Below, piece after piece: positions 1 to 6,893 of a DNA stretch of 7,041 nt. Each line of letters begins with the position of its first letter. Position 1 is the first letter of the stretch. The stretch is from the NCBI GenBank assembly GCA_947377705.1, contig CANCGU010000138.1, forward strand, positions 1 through 7,041, in the 5' to 3' direction. The notes beneath the pieces are model-generated. The model made no database searches, was not told where the DNA came from, and worked only from the letters and a program-made list of their open reading frames with translations. A program made the translations under genes and the position numbers. This stretch comes from Comamonadaceae bacterium (lineage in GTDB: Bacteria > Pseudomonadota > Gammaproteobacteria > Burkholderiales > Burkholderiaceae).

Positions 1-573
1 ATCTTCATGCAAGAAGCGCAAAAGCGCGGTTTGGATGCCACGCCTGAATACAAAGCACAAATCGAGCTGGCCCGTCAAACCATTTTGATTCGTGAGTTGT
101 TCGCCGAATTCCAAAAGACTTCGGCTGTGACCGATGCTGACGTGCAAGCTGAATACGACAAGTTTGTGGCGGCCAATGGTGGCAAAGAGTACCGCGCTCG
201 CCACATTTTGGTGGAAACCAAAGACCAAGCCGAAGCCATCCTCGCCAGCCTGAAAAAAGGCGGCAAGTTTGAAGACATCGCCAAGAAGCAATCCAAAGAC
301 CCAGGGTCAGGTGCCAATGGCGGCGACCTCGATTGGGCAGCGCCTGGCAACTATGTCAAAGAGTTCTCTGATGCGATGGTCGCTTTGAACAAAGGCCAAG
401 TGTCTGCGCCCGTGCAAAGCCAGTTTGGTTTCCATATCATTCGTTTGGACGACGTGCGAGAAGCCCAGTTGCCCAAGCTCGAAGAAGTCAAACCGCAAAT
501 CGTCCAACAAATGACGCAACAGCGCATGGCCGCATTCCAACAAGAACTGCGCGCCAAAGCCAAGGTCGAGTAA
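1..573 (+). CDS. Parvulin-type peptidyl-prolyl cis-trans isomerase (PpiC/SurA-like), 5'-truncated by window edge
   Basis: This is the C-terminal 190 residues of a PpiC-type rotamase, which catalyses cis-trans isomerisation of X-Pro bonds in folding proteins. The frame is open to base 1 and the window opens inside a helical N-terminal region (IFMQEAQKRGLDATPEYK), so the real start lies upstream and the Met at base 7 is internal. The parvulin domain spans about visible residues 63-152. It contains the YRARHILVE strand, the KKGGKFEDIAKKQSKDP helix, a GGDLDW motif and the closing FGFHIIRLDDVR strand. A charged, Gln-rich helix (about 157-190) follows, ending KAKVE and a TAA stop. Family members of this layout are usually about 260 residues with a signal peptide and act in the periplasm. 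The signal peptide is outside the window, so export is inferred. An intrinsic terminator lies 22 bp after the stop, so this gene ends its transcription unit. Confidence 0.93.
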   Translation: MFMQEAQKRGLDATPEYKAQIELARQTILIRELFAEFQKTSAVTDADVQAEYDKFVAANGGKEYRARHILVETKDQAEAILASLKKGGKFEDIAKKQSKDPGSGANGGDLDWAAPGNYVKEFSDAMVALNKGQVSAPVQSQFGFHIIRLDDVREAQLPKLEEVKPQIVQQMTQQRMAAFQQELRAKAKVE

Positions 574-595
574 TTCGCCTTTGCCCCATGCACTC

Positions 596-622
596 AGCGG
601 CCTTCGGGCCGCTTTTGTTTTT
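596..622 (+). terminator. Rho-independent terminator of the isomerase gene
   Basis: A perfect 7-bp stem, AGCGGCC (596-602) with GGCCGCT (607-613), encloses a TTCG tetraloop closed by a C-G pair. This is the very stable UUCG class. A T-rich tail (TTTGTTTTT, 614-622) follows directly. The left flank has no matching A-run, so the signal should work only for + strand transcription. It separates the isomerase gene from rlhA, whose ATG lies just 16 bases beyond the tail. Confidence 0.92.
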
Positions 623-625
623 CTA

Positions 626-639
626 GATAATTCAAGCCA
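626..639 (+). promoter_or_regulatory. Candidate -10 box and leaderless start of rlhA
   Basis: GATAAT (626-631) matches five of six bases of the sigma-70 -10 consensus TATAAT. It sits seven bases before the rlhA ATG, which puts the expected transcription start on the A at 639. No -35 is convincing: the hexamer at 17-bp spacing falls inside the terminator stem and reads TTCGGG. No Shine-Dalgarno sequence stands between this box and the ATG. The same box with the same spacing occurs before map. Reading it as a promoter is inference. The alternative is readthrough of the upstream terminator. Confidence 0.4.
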
Positions 640-2636
640 TGTCCTTGCTCAACCACCAACTCGAACTGCTTGCTCCCGCGCGTGACGCCGACATTGGCAT
701 TGCCGCCATCCACCACGGCGCAGACGCGGTGTACATCGGCGCTCCGGCCTTTGGCGCCCGAGCCAGTGCCACCAACACCTTGCAAGACATCGAGCGTTTG
801 TGCACAGAGGCGCACCGCTTCAACAGCAAAATCTTCATCACCCTCAACACCATCTTGCGCGACGACGAGCTAGAAGCCGCTCGCCAAATGGCTTGGGATG
901 TGTACCGAGCAGGCGCTGACGTGCTGATCGTGCAAGACATGGGTTTGCTTGAGCTGGACTTGCCGCCCATTCAACTCCACGCCAGCACACAAACCGATAT
1001 TCGCACACCCGAGAAAGCGCGCTTCATGCAAGACGTGGGTTTCTCGCAAATCGTGTTGGCCCGCGAGCTGACCTTGCCGCAAATCAAAGCCATTCACGAG
1101 GTGCTGGATGCCGAGCGTTGCAAGCTGGAGTTCTTTGTGCACGGCGCCTTGTGCGTGGCCTACAGCGGCCAGTGCTTCATCAGCCATGCCCACACAGGGC
1201 GCAGCGCCAACCGAGGCGACTGCAGCCAAGCCTGCCGCCTGCCCTATCACGTCACCGATGCCCAAGGCCGCTTCATCGCGCACGACAAGCATGTGCTCTC
1301 GATGAAAGACAACAACCAAAGCGAAAACCTTGCCGCGTTGGTGGATGCGGGTGTGCGCAGTTTCAAAATTGAAGGCCGCTACAAAGATATGGCCTATGTG
1401 AAGAACATCACCGGCCACTACCGCGTGTTGATGGACGAGCTGATTGAAGCCCGCCAATACTCTGCCGACCCAGAGCGCCCCCCGCTCAGCCGTGCATCCA
1501 GTGGCAACACCACGCTGTACTTCACACCCAACCCCGAACAAAACTTCAACCGCGAATTCACCGACTACTTTGTGCAAGGCCGCAAAGAAGACATTGGCGC
1601 GTTTGACTCACCCAAGAACCCAGGTATTGTGTTGGGTGAAGTCATGGGCACGGGCCCGAATTGGCTTGAAGTACAGCCCTACGACAAAGACAGCGTGCTG
1701 CATAACGGCGACGGCCTGTGCTACTACGACCTGCAAAAAGAACTGGTGGGCGTGGCCATCAACCGCGCGGAGCCAAGCCCTAAAAAAGGCGTGTGGCGCT
1801 TGTACCCCAAAGACCCGATCGAAGGCTTTCGCGATTTGCGCGCAGGCATGGTCATCAACCGCAATCGCGACATGGACTGGGTGCGTGGCCTTGAGAAAAA
1901 CTCCAGCGAGCGCCGCATCGGCGCATGGGTGGCGTTTGCCGAAACACCGCAAGGCTTTGTGCTGACCCTCACCGACGAAGATGGTCACACCGCCAGCGCC
2001 ACCCTGAACTGCACAAAAGAACTTGCAAAAGACGCGGTGCGCAACGATGCCAGCCTGCGCGAGCACCTGAGTAAATTTGGCGCAACCGTGTTTGAAGTGC
2101 TCAACCTGCAAATCAACCTCAGCCAGCCTTGGTTTGTGCCGGCCTCGTCGCTCAATGCTTTGCGCCGCGATGCAGTGGAACAACTAGAGATGGCGCGTCT
2201 CAAAGCGTATGAGCGCCCTCAGCGCGCAGCAGCCGTTGAGCCGCCTGTGAGCTACCCCGAAGATTCGCTCACGTATCTGGCCAACGTCTACAACCAAAAA
2301 GCACACGACTTCTATGCCAAGCACGGTGTGAAGGTGATTGAAGCTGCTTACGAGAGCCACGAAGAACTCGGCGAAGCCAGCTTGATGATCACCAAACACT
2401 GTGTGCGCTTTAGCATGAGCCTATGCCCCAAACAAGCCAAGGGCGTCACGGGCGTGCAAGGCACGGTCAAGGCCGAGCCACTCATGCTCATCAACGGCAG
2501 CGAAAAACTCACCCTGCGTTTTGACTGCAAACCGTGTGAGATGCATGTGGTTGGCAAAATGAAAAAGTCGGTCCTCAACCAACGCATCAAAGAGATGGCT
2601 GAGTCGCCCATCACGTTTTACAAAACGCGTCCATAA
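639..2636 (+). CDS. rlhA: 23S rRNA 5-hydroxycytidine C2501 synthase RlhA (peptidase U32 family)
   Basis: This complete 665-residue protein matches E. coli RlhA (YdcP, about 650 residues) along its whole length as I recall it. RlhA is needed for 5-hydroxylation of C2501 in 23S rRNA near the peptidyl-transferase centre, an iron-dependent modification. The N-terminal half is the U32 barrel: ELLAPARDADIG (9-20), GADAVYIG (27-34), LHASTQTDIRT (113-123) and the U32 signature EFFVHGALCVAYSGQCFIS (164-182). Cys172, Cys179, Cys195 and Cys199 form the set that binds a 4Fe-4S cluster in related U32 proteins (UbiU/UbiV, TrhP). SFKIEGRYKDM (241-251) follows. The middle (about 390-520) is the DUF3656-type collagenase-like region with SSERR (422-426). 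The C-terminus has a second cysteine set: Cys588, Cys596, Cys630 and Cys633. ATG 639 is the first in-frame start after the TAG at 624. U32 proteins are often labelled 'protease', but modification enzyme is the better reading here. Confidence 0.93.
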   Translation: MSLLNHQLELLAPARDADIGIAAIHHGADAVYIGAPAFGARASATNTLQDIERLCTEAHRFNSKIFITLNTILRDDELEAARQMAWDVYRAGADVLIVQDMGLLELDLPPIQLHASTQTDIRTPEKARFMQDVGFSQIVLARELTLPQIKAIHEVLDAERCKLEFFVHGALCVAYSGQCFISHAHTGRSANRGDCSQACRLPYHVTDAQGRFIAHDKHVLSMKDNNQSENLAALVDAGVRSFKIEGRYKDMAYVKNITGHYRVLMDELIEARQYSADPERPPLSRASSGNTTLYFTPNPEQNFNREFTDYFVQGRKEDIGAFDSPKNPGIVLGEVMGTGPNWLEVQPYDKDSVLHNGDGLCYYDLQKELVGVAINRAEPSPKKGVWRLYPKDPIEGFRDLRAGMVINRNRDMDWVRGLEKNSSERRIGAWVAFAETPQGFVLTLTDEDGHTASATLNCTKELAKDAVRNDASLREHLSKFGATVFEVLNLQINLSQPWFVPASSLNALRRDAVEQLEMARLKAYERPQRAAAVEPPVSYPEDSLTYLANVYNQKAHDFYAKHGVKVIEAAYESHEELGEASLMITKHCVRFSMSLCPKQAKGVTGVQGTVKAEPLMLINGSEKLTLRFDCKPCEMHVVGKMKKSVLNQRIKEMAESPITFYKTRP

Positions 2637-2651
2637 AAAACCGCAGATGAA

Positions 2652-5600
2652 TCAATCCACCCACTGACGCGCATTGCGCCACATGCGCATCCACGGGCTG
2701 AACTCCTCCGCACCACCCGAAGCGGCCAAGTCGGTCCAGCTCATTTGCACGTTGCGGAACACGCGCTCGGGGTGCGGCATCATGGCGGTGAAGCGGCCGT
2801 CGGCGGTGGTGACAGAGGTCAAGCCCCCTGCGCTGCCATTGGGGTTGAACGGATAGGCTTCAGTCGCTGCACCGTGGTTGTCCACAAAACGCATGGCGGG
2901 CAACACCTTGGCGGCATCTCCACGTTGGCTGAAGTTGGCAAAGCCTTCGCCGTGGGCCACGGCAATGGGCAAGCGCGCACCAGCCATGCCTGCAAAGAAC
3001 AGCGACGGTGACTGCAACACCTCCACCATGCTCAAACGCGCTTCAAAGCGCTCGCTTTGGTTGGTGGTGAAGCGTGGCCAGTGTTGGGCGCCAGGGATGA
3101 TGTCGGCCAGCTCGGCAAACATTTGGCAGCCGTTGCACACGCCCAAGCCAAAGGTGTCGGTGCGAGCAAAGAACTGCTGCATTTGCTCAGACAACACGGG
3201 GTTGAACGTGATGCTGCGGGCCCAGCCAATGCCAGCGCCCAAGGTGTCGCCGTAGCTAAAGCCACCGCAAGCCACCAAGCCTTTGAAGTCTTGCAGCTTG
3301 GCGCGGCCTGTTTGCAAGTCGGTCATGTGCACGTCGTAGGCGTCAAAGCCAGCTTCGGCAAAGGCATAGGCCATCTCAATGTGTGAGTTGACGCCCTGCT
3401 CGCGCAGCACGGCCACTTTGGGTTTGACCGCCACGTTGATGAACGGGGCTGCCACGTTGTCGGTGATGCCCGCAGGCAAATGCACATGCATGCCGGGGTC
3501 GGTTGGATTGCCAGCTGCGGCGTGCTCTGCATCAGCGCAAGCGGGGTTGTCGCGCTGTTGGCAAATCTTCCAGCTCACGCTGTCCCACACTTGGTGCAGG
3601 TCAGCCAGCTTGGCCACGAACACTTCTTTGGTGTCGCGCCATACGCTGATCTCGCCCTTGCCTTTGGCGATGGTGGACGATTGGGGCCGTGTCTTGCCCA
3701 CAAAGTGGCTGTGCTTGGACAGACCATGCTCACGTAAGGTTTGCATCACCTCGTTGCGCTCTGACGTGCGCACTTGCAGCACCACGCCCAGCTCTTCGTT
3801 GAACAAGGCTTGTAACGTGAGTTCTTCCCGACGGGCACTCACTTGGCTTGCCCAGTTTTTGCTATCGCCGTATTCGGCACGGCTGTCTTGGATGCCGTCC
3901 CCCTCGGTGACGAGCATGTCCACATTCAGCGCCACGCCCACTTGGCCCGCAAAGGCCATTTCGCACACGGCGGCCATCAGGCCACCGTCGCTGCGGTCGT
4001 GGTACGCCAAAATTTTGCCTTGCGCACGCAAGGCGTTGACGGCGTTGACGAGCTTGACCAAGTCTTGTGGATCATCGAGGTCTGGCACTTGATCACCGGG
4101 TTGATTCAACACTTGGCCCAAGATGCTGCCGGCCATGCGGCGCTTGCCCTCGCCCAACTGCACCAACACCAAGGTGGTGTCGTCGGTGTTGTTGAGTTGC
4201 GGTGTGAGTGTGCCGCGCACATCGGCGATGGAGGCAAACGCACTGATGATGAGGCTCACTGGCGAGGTAACTTTTTTGGTCTCGCCGTTCTCACTCCACT
4301 GCGTGCGCATGGACAAACTGTCTTTGCCCACGGGGATGGAAATGCCCAAGGCTGGGCAGAGTTCCAAGCCCACGGCTTTGACGGTGTCGTACAAGGCAGC
4401 GTCTTCACCGGCTTCGCCGCAAGCGGCCATCCAGTTGGCACTGAGTTTGACGCGCGGCAACTCAAACGGTGCGGCCAACAAATTGGTGATGGCCTCGGCC
4501 ACGGCCATGCGGCCAGATGCAGGTGCGTCGAGGGACGCGAGTGGTGTGCGCTCGCCCATGCTCATGGCTTCGCCTTGGAAGCCTTTGTAATCGGCCAAGG
4601 TCACGGCCACGTCAGCCACCGGCACTTGCCAAGGGCCGACCATTTGGTCGCGGTGCGTCAGGCCACCCACGGCGCGGTCGCCAATGGTGATGAGAAAGCG
4701 TTTGCTGGCCACCGTGGGGTGGCTTAACACGTTGATCACGGCTTCTTGCAAGCTCACGCCTGTGAGGTCCATGGGGGCGCTGGTGCGCTCGACACGCGTC
4801 ACATCGCGGTGCATTTTGGGTGGTTTGCCCAAGAGCACGTTCATGGGCATGTTGACTGCAGCCCCCACGCTCCCCACTTCGTGTGGTTCGCTGCCCCCCG
4901 AGGGGGCGCTTAAATGGTGTGCCAGCGTGGCATCTTCACTGGCAACGGTCAGGTGCCGTTCTTCGGTGGCAACACCCACCACCGCAAACGGGCAACGCTC
5001 GCGCTCGCAGAAGGCTTTGAATTGTTCAAGCGACTCAGGCGCAATGGCCATCACGTAGCGCTCTTGGCTCTCGTTCGACCAAATTTCTTTGGGGGCCAAG
5101 CCTGATTCTTCCAGCGGCACAGCACGCAAATCAAAGCGTGCGCCACGGCCTGCATCGTTGGTGAGTTCGGGAAACGCGTTGGACAAGCCGCCTGCGCCCA
5201 CGTCGTGAATGGCGAGGATGGGGTTGCCGCTACCGGATGGGCCTCCGTTTACGCCCTGCGCCCAGCAATGGTTGATCACCTCTTGCGCGCGGCGCTCGAT
5301 CTCGGGGTTGCCACGTTGCACCGAATCAAAGTCCAACTCAGCCGCGTTCGTGCCGCTCGCCATTGAGCTGGCTGCGCCGCCGCCCATGCCAATGCGCATA
5401 CCGGGGCCGCCGAGTTGAATCAGCAAGGTGCCAGCAGGGAACTCAATCTTCTTGGTTTGTTCACTGTCAATCACGCCCAAACCGCCCGCGATCATGATGG
5501 GCTTGTGGTAGCCGCGTGTCACGCCAGCCACCTCTTGTTCGTACTCGCGGAAGTAGCCGGTCAGGTTGGGACGGCCAAATTCGTTGTTAAACGCTGCGCC

Positions 5601-6737
5601 GCCCAGTGGGCCTTCGGTCATGATTTGCAAAGGGCTAGCCATGTGCGAGGGGCGGCCTAAACTTTTGTCATTGGTGCTGCCCCACAACTTCGACACGGTG
5701 AAGCCCGACATACCGGCCTTGGGCTTGGAGCCTCGGCCTGTGGCACCCTCGTCGCGAATCTCGCCGCCGTTGCCGGTGGACGCACCGGGGTATGGCGAAA
5801 TGGCCGTGGGGTGGTTGTGGGTTTCGACCTTCATCAACACATGGTTGGTGGCGGACACTTTCTCGTACTGAGGCAGGTCTTTGCCATTGTGGGTGGCGAT
5901 GAATCGCTCGACCTGGTGGCCTTCCATGATGGAGGCGTTGTCCGAATACGCCACCACCGTGTATTGCGGGCTGGTTTTTTCGGTGTGGCGAATCATGCCA
6001 AACAGGCTGTGCGATTGCGCCTCACCGTCGATGGTGAACTCGGCATTGAAAATCTTGTGGCGACAGTGTTCGCTGTTGGCCTGGGCAAACATCATCAGCT
6101 CCACATCGGTGGGGTTGCGCTTGAGTTGGGTGAAGGCGTTCACCAAGTACGCAATCTCATCCTCGGCCAAGGCCAAGCCCCAGCGCTTGTTGGCGTCTTG
6201 CAAAGCAGCTTCGCCACCGGTGAGCACGTCCACTTGTTCCATCGGTGCGGGGTGCAACTCGGTGAACAAGCCCAACGCCTCGTCGCGTGTGCGCATGACG
6301 GACTCGGTCATGCGGTCGTGCAACACATCGGCCACGGCGGCCAGTTGTTCGGGCGTGAGCGTGGCTTTGCTGAGTAAGCCGTCTTTGAGCTGAAGGTGGA
6401 ACTCGGTGATGCGTTCAATGCGCTTGAGCTGCAAACCGCAGTTGTGTGCAATGTCGGTGGCCTTCGATGCCCAAGGCGACACCGTGCCAAATCGTGGCGT
6501 CACCACCAACAAGGTGCCTGCAGGAGCTGCATGTGCGGGCTCGCCGTAGGTCAGCAACGCCGCGAGCGTTTGTTGCTGGGCGGCATCCACGGGGGCCTCG
6601 GTTGCAGCCAAATGCACAAAACGGGCACTCAGGCCTTGGATTTGCGGGGAGATTGCCGCCAAACGGGGCAAGAGCTGTTGAACACGGAAATCGCTGAGGG
6701 CGTTACCGCCTTCGAAAATGCTGATGTGCAGGGACAC
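2652..6737 (-). CDS. purL: Phosphoribosylformylglycinamidine (FGAM) synthase, large single-chain form
   Basis: PurL makes FGAM from FGAR, glutamine and ATP, the fourth step of de novo purine synthesis in the cytoplasm. At 1361 residues it is the large proteobacterial form (E. coli about 1295). In order: a PurS-like N-terminal domain (about 1-160), a linker with ANSEHCRHK (220-228), and two AIRS/FGAM-synthase halves. Those contain ETHNHP (305-310), the glycine-rich [12 protein letters not shown] (447-458), HDVGAGG (511-517) and YHDRSDGG (912-919). The class I glutamine amidotransferase domain starts near 1107 with [11 protein letters not shown]. Its triad is visible: Cys1201 in GVCNGC, and His1322 and Glu1324 in HPER. 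The start is GTG at 6737, supported by AAGG seven bases upstream and by N-terminal similarity ([11 protein letters not shown]). Oddities are a 19-residue insert at 610-628 encoded by a palindromic repeat and a longer Gly/Ser loop at 496-504. No frameshift or lost catalytic residue was seen. It converges on rlhA and diverges from map. Confidence 0.97.
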   Translation of the reverse strand: MSLHISIFEGGNALSDFRVQQLLPRLAAISPQIQGLSARFVHLAATEAPVDAAQQQTLAALLTYGEPAHAAPAGTLLVVTPRFGTVSPWASKATDIAHNCGLQLKRIERITEFHLQLKDGLLSKATLTPEQLAAVADVLHDRMTESVMRTRDEALGLFTELHPAPMEQVDVLTGGEAALQDANKRWGLALAEDEIAYLVNAFTQLKRNPTDVELMMFAQANSEHCRHKIFNAEFTIDGEAQSHSLFGMIRHTEKTSPQYTVVAYSDNASIMEGHQVERFIATHNGKDLPQYEKVSATNHVLMKVETHNHPTAISPYPGASTGNGGEIRDEGATGRGSKPKAGMSGFTVSKLWGSTNDKSLGRPSHMASPLQIMTEGPLGGAAFNNEFGRPNLTGYFREYEQEVAGVTRGYHKPIMIAGGLGVIDSEQTKKIEFPAGTLLIQLGGPGMRIGMGGGAASSMASGTNAAELDFDSVQRGNPEIERRAQEVINHCWAQGVNGGPSGSGNPILAIHDVGAGGLSNAFPELTNDAGRGARFDLRAVPLEESGLAPKEIWSNESQERYVMAIAPESLEQFKAFCERERCPFAVVGVATEERHLTVASEDATLAHHLSAPSGGSEPHEVGSVGAAVNMPMNVLLGKPPKMHRDVTRVERTSAPMDLTGVSLQEAVINVLSHPTVASKRFLITIGDRAVGGLTHRDQMVGPWQVPVADVAVTLADYKGFQGEAMSMGERTPLASLDAPASGRMAVAEAITNLLAAPFELPRVKLSANWMAACGEAGEDAALYDTVKAVGLELCPALGISIPVGKDSLSMRTQWSENGETKKVTSPVSLIISAFASIADVRGTLTPQLNNTDDTTLVLVQLGEGKRRMAGSILGQVLNQPGDQVPDLDDPQDLVKLVNAVNALRAQGKILAYHDRSDGGLMAAVCEMAFAGQVGVALNVDMLVTEGDGIQDSRAEYGDSKNWASQVSARREELTLQALFNEELGVVLQVRTSERNEVMQTLREHGLSKHSHFVGKTRPQSSTIAKGKGEISVWRDTKEVFVAKLADLHQVWDSVSWKICQQRDNPACADAEHAAAGNPTDPGMHVHLPAGITDNVAAPFINVAVKPKVAVLREQGVNSHIEMAYAFAEAGFDAYDVHMTDLQTGRAKLQDFKGLVACGGFSYGDTLGAGIGWARSITFNPVLSEQMQQFFARTDTFGLGVCNGCQMFAELADIIPGAQHWPRFTTNQSERFEARLSMVEVLQSPSLFFAGMAGARLPIAVAHGEGFANFSQRGDAAKVLPAMRFVDNHGAATEAYPFNPNGSAGGLTSVTTADGRFTAMMPHPERVFRNVQMSWTDLAASGGAEEFSPWMRMWRNARQWVD
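4854..4910. repeat. Palindromic G/C-rich dispersed-repeat-like insert inside purL
   Basis: This 57-bp stretch encodes PurL residues 610-628 ([19 protein letters not shown]). It contains a perfect inverted repeat, GCCCCC (4893-4898), CGA, GGGGGC (4902-4907). A second GCCCCC (4861-4866) could pair with the same GGGGGC arm, and a small stem CCAC (4874-4877) with GTGG (4883-4886) lies between. The sequence strongly resembles, from memory and not from a search, a repeat scattered between genes in Comamonadaceae. In E. coli PurL about 11 residues join the HLSL strand to LPLDVLLGK. Here 31 join HLTV to MPMNVLLGK, and deleting 610-628 leaves 12. The length is a multiple of three, so the frame is kept. 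I saw no clear target-site duplication, and the exact ends are uncertain by several bases. Confidence 0.65.
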
Positions 6738-6744
6738 GAGGGAG

Positions 6745-6748
6745 CCTT
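6745..6748 (-). promoter_or_regulatory. Shine-Dalgarno sequence of purL (decides the GTG start)
   Basis: On the minus strand AAGG stands seven bases before the GTG at 6737. This is good spacing and supports GTG as the true start. There is no ATG in frame nearby, and the encoded N-terminus from this GTG matches the PurL family. Confidence 0.7.
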
Positions 6749-6810
6749 GAGAAAAAGACGGAAATCGAATCGAGCCGGGCCGCTGACTGGGGCTGGTCGG
6801 CAGAGCCTAG

Positions 6811-6816
6811 ATTTTA
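6811..6816 (-). promoter_or_regulatory. Candidate -10 box for purL
   Basis: On the minus strand TAAAAT matches five of six bases of TATAAT. Transcription would start near 6804, giving a leader of roughly 65 bases before the GTG. The -35 hexamers at 16 to 18 bp spacing are poor (such as ACAAAA), so the promoter may be weak or activator-dependent. No E. coli-type PUR box was recognised here. Confidence 0.3.
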
Positions 6817-6835
6817 CGCGGCCGCAGAAGGCGTT

Positions 6836-6845
6836 TTGTACACAA
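6836..6845. promoter_or_regulatory. Short dyad TTGT-AC-ACAA in the purL-map divergent region
   Basis: TTGT (6836-6839) and ACAA (6842-6845) form a perfect 4-bp dyad around AC, with the palindrome TGTACA overlapping it. It lies about 20 bases upstream of the candidate purL -10 and just upstream of the candidate map promoter. It could be an operator half-pair, but dyads this short also arise by chance and I do not recognise a known regulator site. Confidence 0.15.
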
Positions 6846-6857
6846 TTCAGGGGGAAA

Positions 6858-6893
6858 GAGACGTGTTTTGCCATGGATGGGATAATTACGCGC
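6858..6893 (+). promoter_or_regulatory. Candidate extended -10 promoter and leaderless start of map
   Basis: TGGGATAAT (6878-6886) fits an extended -10 element: TG, one base, then GATAAT at 6881-6886. A partial -35 (GAGACG, 6858-6863; three of six to TTGACA) sits at 17-bp spacing. Seven bases separate the -10 from the ATG at 6894, so the predicted transcription start is the A of that ATG. No Shine-Dalgarno sequence lies at normal distance. The nearest purine run, GGGA at 6879-6882, is 11 bases away and inside the -10 element. A leaderless mRNA is inferred. Confidence 0.45.

Noticed and set aside
7..573. ATG at base 7 as the true start of the isomerase gene
   Set aside because: The frame stays open to base 1, and family members have about 70 more N-terminal residues including a signal peptide. 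This Met is internal.
870..1577. 235-codon open frame on the - strand, antisense to rlhA
   Set aside because: It lies inside the conserved U32 domain of rlhA. The predicted product is Val/His/Ala-rich with no motif, and no ribosome-binding context was seen.
2614..2627. CGTTTT-AC-AAAACG inverted repeat at the 3' end of rlhA
   Set aside because: The two-base loop is strained, the stem is mostly A-T, and no T-run follows. It is probably a chance result of the codons.
639..2636. Calling the U32 protein a collagenase or protease
   Set aside because: Full-length similarity is to RlhA, and the Fe-S cysteine pattern is that of the RNA-modification and hydroxylation branch. Nothing in the sequence points to a protease active site.
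2635..2689. Possible terminator for purL (six-T run on the minus strand) or for rlhA (TGCGC-CACAT-GCGCA stem at 2675-2689)
   Set aside because: The T-run has no stem before it, and the stem has no T-run after it on either strand. Neither meets the usual pattern of an intrinsic terminator.
3379..4092. 237-codon open frame on the + strand, antisense to purL
   Set aside because: It has low-complexity Ser/Thr/Ala-rich composition, no recognisable family and full overlap with purL.
3843..4727. 294-codon open frame on the + strand, antisense to purL
   Set aside because: It lies wholly inside purL, whose motifs are intact on the other strand. The product is a His/Gly/Ala-rich sequence with no domain I recognise, as expected from GC-biased codons read backwards.
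4854..4910. The palindrome in purL as an intrinsic terminator or a sequencing artefact
   Set aside because: No T-run follows the hairpin on either strand, and the insert keeps the frame with normal PurL on both sides.
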